From: Paenibacillus lutrae
GTDB lineage: Bacteria > Bacillota > Bacilli > Paenibacillales > NBRC-103111
DNA length: 64,000 nt
Reading direction: 5' to 3'
Assembly (NCBI RefSeq): GCF_009757775.1
Contig: NZ_RHLK01000003.1
Location: 373,059-437,058, forward strand
Of this stretch, positions 17,331-23,987 are shown piece after piece; the first letter of the stretch is position 1; each line of letters opens with the position of its first letter. The position numbers were made by a program, and so were the translations under genes. The notes beneath the pieces were generated by a model. It was given only the letters and a program-made list of their open reading frames with translations. It was not told the DNA's origin and ran no database searches.

Positions 17331-19937
17331 TTAAATCCGGCCGTAGAAAGCGTCGCGGTACACATCGGCCAGTTCGCTGACCAGCGGCATTTTCGGATTG
17401 GCAGTGGTGCACTGATCCTCAAAAGCCTTGTCTGCAAGCTGCTCGACGCGACTTTCAAAGTCATCCGCATCGAATCCGAGTTCGCGGAATGTGGCCGGGA
17501 TACCCAGCGCCTTGTTCATGCGGCGGATCGCTTCGATCAGGCTGTTTACGCCTTCTTCGGTCGTAGAAGCCGGCAGACCAAGCGTGCGGGCAATTTCGGC
17601 ATAACGCTCATCCGCGCAGTAATGCGTATATTTAGGGAACGAAGCATATTTCGTAGGCTTCGCCGCATTATAGCGGATCACATAAGGCATGAGAATCGCA
17701 TTCGTGCGTCCATGCGCCGTACCGTACTGTCCGCCCCATTTGTGCGCCAGACTGTGATTGATGCCCAGGAACGCGTTGGCGAAGGCCATACCGGCAATGG
17801 TCGAAGCGTTATGCATCTTCTCGCGGGCCAGCTTGTCGCCGGTCGCATACGAATTCTCCAGATGCTGGAATACCATCTTAATCGCTTGGAGACACAAGCC
17901 ATCCGTATAATCGCTCGCCATAACCGATACGTACGCTTCGATGGCGTGGGTCAGGACGTCCATTCCGGTATCCGCTACGGCTGTTTTGGGCAGCGAGTAT
18001 ACGAATTCCGGATCCACTATGGCTACATCCGGCGTAAGCTCGTAATCCGCCAGCGGATACTTGGTATGGCCGTTCTTTTTGTCCGTGATGACTGCAAAAG
18101 ATGTCACTTCCGAGCCGGTTCCCGATGTAGTGGGGATCGCAACGAACTTCGCTTTATTGCCAAGCTTCGGATATTTGAATGTCCGCTTGCGGATATCCAG
18201 GAACTTCTGCTTCAGGGAATGGAAGGTAACATCCGGATATTCGTAGAACAGCCACATCGCTTTGGCGGCATCCATAGGCGAACCTCCGCCCAGGGCGATG
18301 ATACAGTCCGGCTGGAACGCATTCATAGCAGCTGTCCCGCGCTCGACCGTATCCACGGAAGGATCCGGCTCCACATCGCTGAAGATTTCAATCGCAACCG
18401 GAAGCCTGCGCATACGCAGATAATGTTCCACGCGCTGCACATATCCCAGCTTAACCATCATCGGGTCCGTGACAATCAGAATCCGGGCAATGTCCGGCAT
18501 CTTGGCGAGATACTGGGTGGAATTCTTTTCGAAATAAATTTTATCCGGCACTTTAAACCATTGCATATTCACCGTCCGGTGTGCGACTTTTTTGATGTTG
18601 ATCAAATTGACAGCCGTGACGTTCAAAGAAGTTGAATTACGGCCGTAAGATCCGCAACCGAGCGTCAGCGACGGGATATTGGCGTTGTACATATCGCCGA
18701 TCGCCCCGTGTGTGGACGGTGCATTCACGATAATACGGCACGTCGGAAGTTTGCTGCCAAAGGCTGCGATAACCGCGTCATCATTCGAATGGATGACCGA
18801 TGTGTGGCCCAGGCCGCCGAACGCTGCAATCTCGGCAGCCCTCTCAATCCCGGCCGCTGCATCCGGCACCGTGTAGCAGGCCAGTACAGGGCTGAGCTTC
18901 TCGGCTGACAGCGGATAGGCGGGTCCGACGCCATCAAGCTCCGCGATCAGGATCTTCGTTCCCGCCGGAACTTCGAATCCGGCCATTTCGGCAATCCGCA
19001 CCGCAGACTGTCCCACAATGGCGGCATTGACCGCACAACCGCCTTTCATACCGAACAGAGTCAGTTTCTTAGTATCCTTGGCGCTGAGGAAATGGCAGCC
19101 CTGCGCTTTCATCAGCGCTTTGGCATCGGCCGCAATGGCCTCCTCTACTATTACCGCTTGTTCGGATGCGCAAATCATTCCGTTGTCAAAGGTCTTGGAC
19201 AAAATCAGGTCCGTAACGGCCTGGCGCAAATCGGCTGTCTTCTCGATAAAGCACGGCACGTTGCCCGGGCCTACGCCAAGCGCCGGTTTGCCGGAGCTGT
19301 AAGCGGATCGGACCATGCCGGACCCGCCGGTCGCTAAGATAAGCGCGACTCCTTCGTGGTTCATGAGCTCATGTGTCGCTTCCATCGATGGCGTCTCCAC
19401 CCACTGGATGCAATCTTTGGGCGCCCCGCTGCGGACTGCAGCCTCGTACAGGACACGGGCCGCTTCTGAACTGCATCGCTGTGCGGACGGATGAAAGGCG
19501 AAGATGATCGGATTGCGCGTTTTGATGGCGATCAGTGTTTTGAACATGGTCGTAGAGGTCGGATTCGTCACTGGGGCTACGCCTGCAATAATACCGATCG
19601 GTTCGGCTATCGTCTGAGTGCTGGTAAAAGGATCGTCCTCGATCACTCCAACCGTCTTGTCATATTTGATATAGTTGTGGATGTACTCTGTCGCAAAAAG
19701 ATTCTTGATGATTTTATCCTCGTAGACGCCGCGCCCTGTTTCTTCAACAGCAAGCTTGGCCAGAACCATATGCCGGTCTGCACCGGCCAGAGCCATTTCT
19801 TGCACAATCGTATCAATCTGAGCTTGGTTGAAATCTTGAAAAGCCGTCTGGGCCTTCTTAGCCCTCTCCACCAGCCGGTCTACCTCTGCTTTGGCAGCCG
19901 CCGCCGGTTTTACAGCTTCTCCCTCCTGTACAGCCAT
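17331..19937 (-). CDS. adhE: bifunctional acetaldehyde-CoA/alcohol dehydrogenase
   Basis: An 868-aa fusion enzyme converting acetyl-CoA to acetaldehyde and then ethanol, consuming two NADH. The N-terminal aldehyde dehydrogenase half (1-440) has the catalytic Cys in MICASEQAV near 258. The C-terminal iron-dependent alcohol dehydrogenase half (about 450-868) has GGGSPMDAAK and the metal-binding histidines in NHSLAHKWGGQYGTAHGR. AdhE forms spirosomes in other bacteria. AGGAGG stands 8 bases before the ATG. It is the first gene of the fermentation operon and its promoter carries adjacent Rex- and Fnr-like sites. Confidence 0.97.
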   Translation of the reverse strand: MAVQEGEAVKPAAAAKAEVDRLVERAKKAQTAFQDFNQAQIDTIVQEMALAGADRHMVLAKLAVEETGRGVYEDKIIKNLFATEYIHNYIKYDKTVGVIEDDPFTSTQTIAEPIGIIAGVAPVTNPTSTTMFKTLIAIKTRNPIIFAFHPSAQRCSSEAARVLYEAAVRSGAPKDCIQWVETPSMEATHELMNHEGVALILATGGSGMVRSAYSSGKPALGVGPGNVPCFIEKTADLRQAVTDLILSKTFDNGMICASEQAVIVEEAIAADAKALMKAQGCHFLSAKDTKKLTLFGMKGGCAVNAAIVGQSAVRIAEMAGFEVPAGTKILIAELDGVGPAYPLSAEKLSPVLACYTVPDAAAGIERAAEIAAFGGLGHTSVIHSNDDAVIAAFGSKLPTCRIIVNAPSTHGAIGDMYNANIPSLTLGCGSYGRNSTSLNVTAVNLINIKKVAHRTVNMQWFKVPDKIYFEKNSTQYLAKMPDIARILIVTDPMMVKLGYVQRVEHYLRMRRLPVAIEIFSDVEPDPSVDTVERGTAAMNAFQPDCIIALGGGSPMDAAKAMWLFYEYPDVTFHSLKQKFLDIRKRTFKYPKLGNKAKFVAIPTTSGTGSEVTSFAVITDKKNGHTKYPLADYELTPDVAIVDPEFVYSLPKTAVADTGMDVLTHAIEAYVSVMASDYTDGLCLQAIKMVFQHLENSYATGDKLAREKMHNASTIAGMAFANAFLGINHSLAHKWGGQYGTAHGRTNAILMPYVIRYNAAKPTKYASFPKYTHYCADERYAEIARTLGLPASTTEEGVNSLIEAIRRMNKALGIPATFRELGFDADDFESRVEQLADKAFEDQCTTANPKMPLVSELADVYRDAFYGRI

Positions 19938-19972
19938 ATTCTCCGCCTCCTAATCTCTCTTTCTACACCTTC

Positions 19973-19978
19973 ATTATA
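19973..19978 (-). promoter_or_regulatory. -10 hexamer of the adhE promoter
   Basis: Perfect TATAAT on the minus strand. The start point is expected at about 19967, leaving a leader of about 30 bases. There is no good -35 hexamer, which fits a promoter that needs an activator. Confidence 0.75.
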
Positions 19979-19984
19979 AGGGAA

Positions 19985-20002
19985 TTGTGAAATATTTCAC
20001 TA
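19985..20002 (-). promoter_or_regulatory. Rex operator in the adhE promoter
   Basis: The plus-strand sequence TTGTGAAATATTTCACTA matches the Rex consensus TTGTGAA-N4-TTCACAA at all but one fixed position. Rex senses the NADH/NAD ratio and represses fermentation genes such as adhE in Gram-positive bacteria. The site is centred about 27 bp upstream of the inferred start, where it would cover the -35 region and block RNA polymerase. The rex gene itself is not in this window. Confidence 0.82.
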
Positions 20003-20016
20003 TGACATTTCTCACA
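20001..20016 (-). promoter_or_regulatory. Fnr box in the adhE promoter at about -41.5
   Basis: Read on the minus strand, TGTGAGAAATGTCATA matches the Bacillus Fnr consensus TGTGA-N6-TCACA with one mismatch. Its centre (20008.5) lies about 41.5 bp from the inferred start at 19967, the standard class II activator position. It touches the Rex operator. Confidence 0.75.
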
Positions 20017-20233
20017 GACAGATTACCGTAGTCTGCCCTATCCTAGGAATGAGAGAAAAAGTTCTCGCCCTTAAGAACGGCTATTTACATCCGATGTATA
20101 CGCCGGACGATCCGCAATCATTCGCCCTGACAGCGGGATAGCCCGTTATAAATTGCAGCGGATCCGTCTTTTCCGCACCTAAGTCGCAAGCCGATCGTTT
20201 GTCACCCGAAAGACTCGACAGGAGGAATAGATC

Positions 20234-20758
20234 ATGAGTACGTTAACCCTGGAACAACTGCCCTTCCATGCAATGGACCCCGGCAGCCAATTATCCGATG
20301 CCCTGTACTACTTAAAGCAGCAGCATGAATTTCTGGAGACCGATCTGCTGGAGCTGCAGATGCTTGCCCGCAGTATCGGTACGACAGGTGACCGGGCTGC
20401 TTTGAAGATGGAACTGCACGAGCTTAAAGTGCGCGCCGAGCGTTTTCTGAAATTTTTCCAGCAGTACCAGCAGGATGAGCAGGAGACTCTATTCCCTATC
20501 GTCGATCTCTACACCGGTGACAAAATGGGCCCGACGGCTGTTATGAAACAGGAATACAAGATGGCCGTTCATAACCTGCGTTTATTCTTCCAGGCTTGTA
20601 AAGAAGAGCAGTCGATGGAAAGCTTATGCGCCAAACGTTCGGTATCCCACGTACTCCAGTCGTGCTTCATCCTGCTTGAGCATATGCGCAAAGAAAAAGA
20701 ATGGGTCTTCCCTCTTGCCGAACAGATGCTGACGGATATTGAGCAGTTTTATTCGTAA
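20234..20758 (+). CDS. hemerythrin-like (HHE domain) protein with a reduced metal-ligand set
   Basis: A 174-aa all-helical protein that resembles the hemerythrin HHE cation-binding family, which binds a di-iron centre and handles oxygen or nitric oxide. Family-like parts are LKQQHEFLE (His31), DEQETLFP (Glu84) and LEHMRKEKEWVFPLAEQ (His150, Glu154). The paired His of helix 2 and the His of helix 3 are replaced by Gln/Tyr residues, so the iron site may be partial or lost. AGGAGG stands 7 bases before the ATG. It sits divergent from adhE and upstream of fnr, suggesting a role in oxygen or NO response; this is inference. Confidence 0.72.
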   Translation: MSTLTLEQLPFHAMDPGSQLSDALYYLKQQHEFLETDLLELQMLARSIGTTGDRAALKMELHELKVRAERFLKFFQQYQQDEQETLFPIVDLYTGDKMGPTAVMKQEYKMAVHNLRLFFQACKEEQSMESLCAKRSVSHVLQSCFILLEHMRKEKEWVFPLAEQMLTDIEQFYS

Positions 20759-20759
20759 G

Positions 20760-21090
20760 TTAGCCGGAAGCCGGTGTCATATCACACGCAGTCTCTTCAT
20801 TTAAAAAAGAAAGCTGATGCCTTCGGAAAACGGGCGTCAGCTTTTTGTGCATAATTACATTTAATATGTCTTCACCCTTCTCGGTCAAATACTCCCACCT
20901 GAATCCTTCCGTTCTAAACTTATCCGCCCTCTCGGGATTGATGAACATCGTATTGTAAAATTCCATACCGGTATTCGTGTCCGCGAATCCGGCAATTTCG
21001 ATATCCGCTGTTCCCTCCAGTTCAGGGTCTTTTCCGAATCCGGGCGTATTAGGTGCAGCCGGTTTATTTAATACATTCAGTATGAGCTTG
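20760..21090 (-). other. unassigned coding-like remnant behind the truncated response regulator
   Basis: A minus frame with protein-like composition (FADTNTGMEFYNTMFINPER, then WEYLTEKGEDIL) runs from inside the regulator gene to 20760 but has no start codon with a ribosome binding site of its own. Its last codons pass through the terminator of the hemerythrin-like gene. I could not identify a family. It looks like the tail of another gene joined to the regulator, or chance. Confidence 0.3.
20810..20846 (+). terminator. terminator of the hemerythrin-like gene
   Basis: A 12-bp stem (20810-20821 with 20833-20844, one G-U pair) is followed by a T run to 20846. It lies about 50 bp beyond the hemerythrin-like stop. 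An A-rich left flank makes it usable from the minus side too. Confidence 0.85.
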
Positions 21091-21525
21091 TCACTGAACA
21101 AAGAAGCGGTCAGAAGCGTTCGACGGAAGGCCATCAACTGCAGAAGTTTCGGCTGTAGAACCAGGCATAGAAGTTCTGCGCAGCACAGCACGGATTCGGG
21201 CAAGAAGCTCCCTGATGCCAAACGGCTTTGTTATATAGTCATCTGCCCCATTCTCAAGGGCAAGCACTTTCTGCTCCTCTTCCGTCCTTGCCGTCAGTAT
21301 AATAACCGGAGTGCCCCACTTGCTCCTGACTTCTCTGCACAGGTCTATCCCCTGCCGGCCGGGAAGCATCCAGTCAATTAACAATAGATCATACCGGTTT
21401 GCTTGCAGTCTATGCTGGGCATCCTCCGCTGTAACGGCATGGTGGATCACACAACCTTCCTGCTGCAGAAAAAACGCACCTTCTTCGACAAGCCTTCTTT
21501 CGTCTTCTACCCAAAGAAGTTTCAT
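21091..21525 (-). pseudogene. response regulator reduced to a receiver domain, effector domain missing
   Basis: A 144-aa frame whose first 120 residues are a complete receiver domain: acidic pair VEDE near residue 6, phospho-acceptor Asp in LLIDWMLPG near 50, Thr in ILTART and Lys in TKPFGI. The sequence ARIRAVLRR is the usual end of an OmpR-family receiver, but the winged-helix DNA-binding domain that should follow is replaced by about 25 unrelated residues and a stop. GGAGGG precedes the ATG. No partner kinase lies nearby. Likely a decayed regulator; a functional stand-alone receiver is possible. Confidence 0.6.
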
Positions 21526-21638
21526 GATGTCCCTCCGTTTTTTATTCTTATAAAGGGACGAATGAACGGGGCCTGTTGTACGCGGACAACTCCTAAAGTT
21601 TGCACTTTTTACCAAAGGGTAATAAAATAGACCGGTGC

Positions 21639-21654
21639 TGTGACTTTTGTCATA
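21639..21654 (+). promoter_or_regulatory. Fnr box in the fnr promoter at about -41.5
   Basis: TGTGACTTTTGTCATA matches TGTGA-N6-TCACA with one mismatch. Its centre (21646.5) is about 41.5 bp before the start inferred from the -10 at 21676-21681. This predicts positive autoregulation of fnr. Confidence 0.78.
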
Positions 21655-21675
21655 TATGATAAAGATCATATCCGT

Positions 21676-21681
21676 TATACT
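21676..21681 (+). promoter_or_regulatory. -10 hexamer of the fnr promoter
   Basis: TATACT, a near-consensus -10 hexamer, with the start expected near 21688 and a leader of about 26 bases containing AGGAGGAG before the ATG. No good -35 is present. Confidence 0.7.
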
Positions 21682-21713
21682 GGAAGCAGAAGGAATAGAG
21701 GAGGAGAAGCCTC

Positions 21714-22439
21714 ATGAATACCGAAACACATCCTGTCATAAACTCCAATCCGCGCAATACCGCTTCTTTTAAATCAGAGAACTTACAGAAGCTTACAGAT
21801 GCCATGCACGAGCAGAAGCTCCAGCCCGGTTCCTATTTGTTCTGGGAAGGCGATGCGGCTGATAAACTGTATTACATTAAAAGCGGCAGAGTCCGCGCTA
21901 CGAAGTCCACTGACGAAGGCAAAGATCTTGTCCTTTACTTATATCAGCAAGGCGATTTAATCGGAATGATCGACCCCTATGACGATACTAAGCACTGGTA
22001 CAGTGCCGAGGTGCTCGAAGAATGCGTAATCGGCGTCGCACACAAGAAGGACGTAGAGATGCTCATCTGGCAGAGCGGCGAATTCGCGCTGGAGTTCATG
22101 CGCTGGATGGGTCTTGCCCACCGGATGACCCAGACGAAGTACCGGGATATGATGCTGTACGGCAAGCCGGGCGCTCTTTGTTCTACGATCATCCGTTTAT
22201 CGAACACCTACGGTGCACATGAAGAAGACGGAACCATCCGAATCACGAAGAAGCTCACCCACTCCGAGCTCTCCGACATGATCGGCTCCACCCGCGAGAG
22301 CGTGAACCGCATGTTCAGCGACCTCCGCAAAGCCCAGGCGATCGAAATGGACAATGGCTACATTCTGATCCGTGATCTGGATTACCTCAAAGGCATCTGC
22401 CATTGCGAGAACTGCCCCATAGAAGTGTGCCGGATGTAG
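21714..22439 (+). CDS. fnr: anaerobic transcription regulator Fnr (Crp/Fnr family)
   Basis: A 241-aa Crp/Fnr regulator with a cyclic-nucleotide-type sensor fold (about 20-140), a dimerisation helix and a C-terminal helix-turn-helix (about 175-220, with LTHSELSDMIGSTRESVNRM). The C-terminus carries cysteines at 231, 234 and 239 with spacing C-x2-C-x4-C, the same arrangement as the 4Fe-4S cluster ligands of Bacillus subtilis Fnr (an extra Cys is at 229). This marks it as an oxygen-sensing Fnr of the Bacillus type, unlike the N-terminal cluster of E. coli Fnr. Its promoter and those of adhE and nirB carry matching boxes, so it is the likely local activator. The stop codon lies in the terminator loop. 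Confidence 0.95.
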   Translation: MNTETHPVINSNPRNTASFKSENLQKLTDAMHEQKLQPGSYLFWEGDAADKLYYIKSGRVRATKSTDEGKDLVLYLYQQGDLIGMIDPYDDTKHWYSAEVLEECVIGVAHKKDVEMLIWQSGEFALEFMRWMGLAHRMTQTKYRDMMLYGKPGALCSTIIRLSNTYGAHEEDGTIRITKKLTHSELSDMIGSTRESVNRMFSDLRKAQAIEMDNGYILIRDLDYLKGICHCENCPIEVCRM

Positions 22440-22455
22440 CCGGCGCACTTTTTTT
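22425..22455 (+). terminator. fnr terminator overlapping the end of the gene
   Basis: Stem 22425-22433 pairs with 22440-22448 (one G-U pair) and is followed by seven T. The stem's left arm is coding and the stop codon TAG (22437-22439) is in the loop. Confidence 0.85.
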
Positions 22456-22566
22456 GTGTGCAACCTTAGACAGGCCCGGATAGCGCCTTACGGCTTTACA
22501 CTGATCACGGAAATCGCGACGCCCCGATTGATCGCAGATTAATCGCCGATTGGCCGGAAGACATGC

Positions 22567-22615
22567 AAAAGAACCTTCTAAGCCCCTGTACGGATGGAGC
22601 GGGAAGGTCCTTCTT
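22567..22615 (-). terminator. terminator of the nirB-nirD-nirC operon
   Basis: Arms 22603-22615 and 22567-22578 pair imperfectly on the minus strand, giving a long hairpin followed by a U-rich run. It lies about 115 bp beyond the nirC stop, facing fnr. Confidence 0.7.
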
Positions 22616-22727
22616 CTGTGTGGCCGTATTTCTTATAAACAGATCCGAATAATCGTTTCTTCTTGTCATCAAGCACATTCGTTTATAGCGCAATTCTGGC
22701 AGCTCCGTGGATTCCTGCTCTAGGGAA

Positions 22728-23519
22728 TTACAGCGTTTTGCCGCCGCCTTTCTTAACGGGTGAGATGAAGTAATAGACCATGCCCACGAAGAAGGCTCCG
22801 CCGACGATGTTGCCGAGAGTAACCGGGATCATGTTGCTGAACCAGCCGGCAAGTGTAATGGTCTCCGGGTGAGGCAGCATCAGAGCCAGTCCAAGGACCG
22901 TCATGTTGGCAATGCTGTGTTCGTAACCCGAAGCGATAAAGCCGTACAGCATCCAGAAGATAAGGATAAGCTTCGCGGTATCTTCCTTGGCTTTCATCGA
23001 GGTCCATATAGCCAGACAGACGAACCAGTTACATAAGATCCCCCGGAAAAAGAGCTGCATGGGGTCCATGTTCATTTTTTTGGCCGCAATGGTCATCAGC
23101 AGGTGGTCCGGCGCTATTTTGGCGAATACGCCCGCTCCCACCACAAGCAGCACCAGAACCATCGCTCCCGCCAGATTCCCGATGTAGCACCAGAACCAGT
23201 TCACGAGGGTATCCTTCCAGGTGACCGTGCGCGAGAGAGTTCCGATCGTAAAGAACATATTATTCCCTGTAAAAAGCTCCGATCCTGCGAAGATAACAAG
23301 GGTCAGCGCCACTCCGAAAGAGAGGCCCATAACCATCGTCGTTACGGGCGAACCCGCTGCGAACAAGGGAGCTCCGACCGAGAATATAAGGATAATGCCC
23401 AGTCCGACATAAGCGCCCGCTAAGCCTGCCGCGGCCAAGTAGCGGAGCAGGCTATCCGACAGGAACTGTTTCTTCTTTGCGGCCGCAGCCGCCATTTGTT
23501 CTACAGTTTCGGTAAACAT
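22728..23519 (-). CDS. nirC: formate/nitrite transporter (NirC-type)
   Basis: A 263-aa FNT-family channel with about six membrane segments that forms pentamers. Family marks are SPVTTMVMGLSFGVALTLVIFAGSELFTGNN near 58-88, the F-A-G-x-E-L-F-T-G-N signature, and a histidine-containing SGYEHSIANM near 200. FNT proteins carry formate, nitrite or hydrosulfide. Placed behind nirB and nirD in one operon, nitrite uptake is the likely job, although formate from PflB next door is also possible. 68 bp follow nirD. Confidence 0.92.
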   Translation of the reverse strand: MFTETVEQMAAAAAKKKQFLSDSLLRYLAAAGLAGAYVGLGIILIFSVGAPLFAAGSPVTTMVMGLSFGVALTLVIFAGSELFTGNNMFFTIGTLSRTVTWKDTLVNWFWCYIGNLAGAMVLVLLVVGAGVFAKIAPDHLLMTIAAKKMNMDPMQLFFRGILCNWFVCLAIWTSMKAKEDTAKLILIFWMLYGFIASGYEHSIANMTVLGLALMLPHPETITLAGWFSNMIPVTLGNIVGGAFFVGMVYYFISPVKKGGGKTL

Positions 23520-23587
23520 TGCAGAGTCATCTCCTCGCGGTAGTAAAACAAGATGAAGGAAACAAGAGATTCAAGCAGGAGGAACAT

Positions 23588-23932
23588 TTACAGACCAATC
23601 AGAACATCGCTTCCTTCGATTTTAACCGGATAAATTTTCACCTGTCCCGTATCGGGCGCCATTACCTGGCCATCCAGAAGATTAATCTTCCAGTCGTACA
23701 GAGGATCGTATAAGGTATGACCCGAGACCATTCCCTCGCTAAGCGGGCCTCCCTTACGGTTAGGACTCCGGTTGTCGATGGCGCAAAAACGCCCATCCGT
23801 TAACCGGAAAACCGCAATTTCTTTCTTGTCGACAAAAACCGTTTTGCCCAAACGGGGCGGAAAATCTTCTGAATGACCAACACGGATGTATACGGCATTC
23901 TGTTCTTCCACCGCTGCCTGTTCGTGAATCAT
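23588..23932 (-). CDS. nirD: nitrite reductase (NADH) small subunit
   Basis: A 114-aa NirD, the small Rieske-fold subunit of the assimilatory/ammonifying NADH nitrite reductase. The Rieske fold is recognisable (CAIDNRSPNRKGGPLSEG, DPLYDWKINLLDG), but the Cys-x-His pairs that would bind 2Fe-2S are replaced, as is normal for NirD. The ATG at 23932 has AAGGAGT 8 bases upstream; a GTG nine bases earlier overlaps that binding site. It lies 55 bp after nirB. Confidence 0.93.
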   Translation of the reverse strand: MIHEQAAVEEQNAVYIRVGHSEDFPPRLGKTVFVDKKEIAVFRLTDGRFCAIDNRSPNRKGGPLSEGMVSGHTLYDPLYDWKINLLDGQVMAPDTGQVKIYPVKIEGSDVLIGL

Positions 23933-23987
23933 TTCAACCACTCCTTTTCGGTTAGCTGGAGTACAGCCCCTTGCGGGGCTGCCTTAT

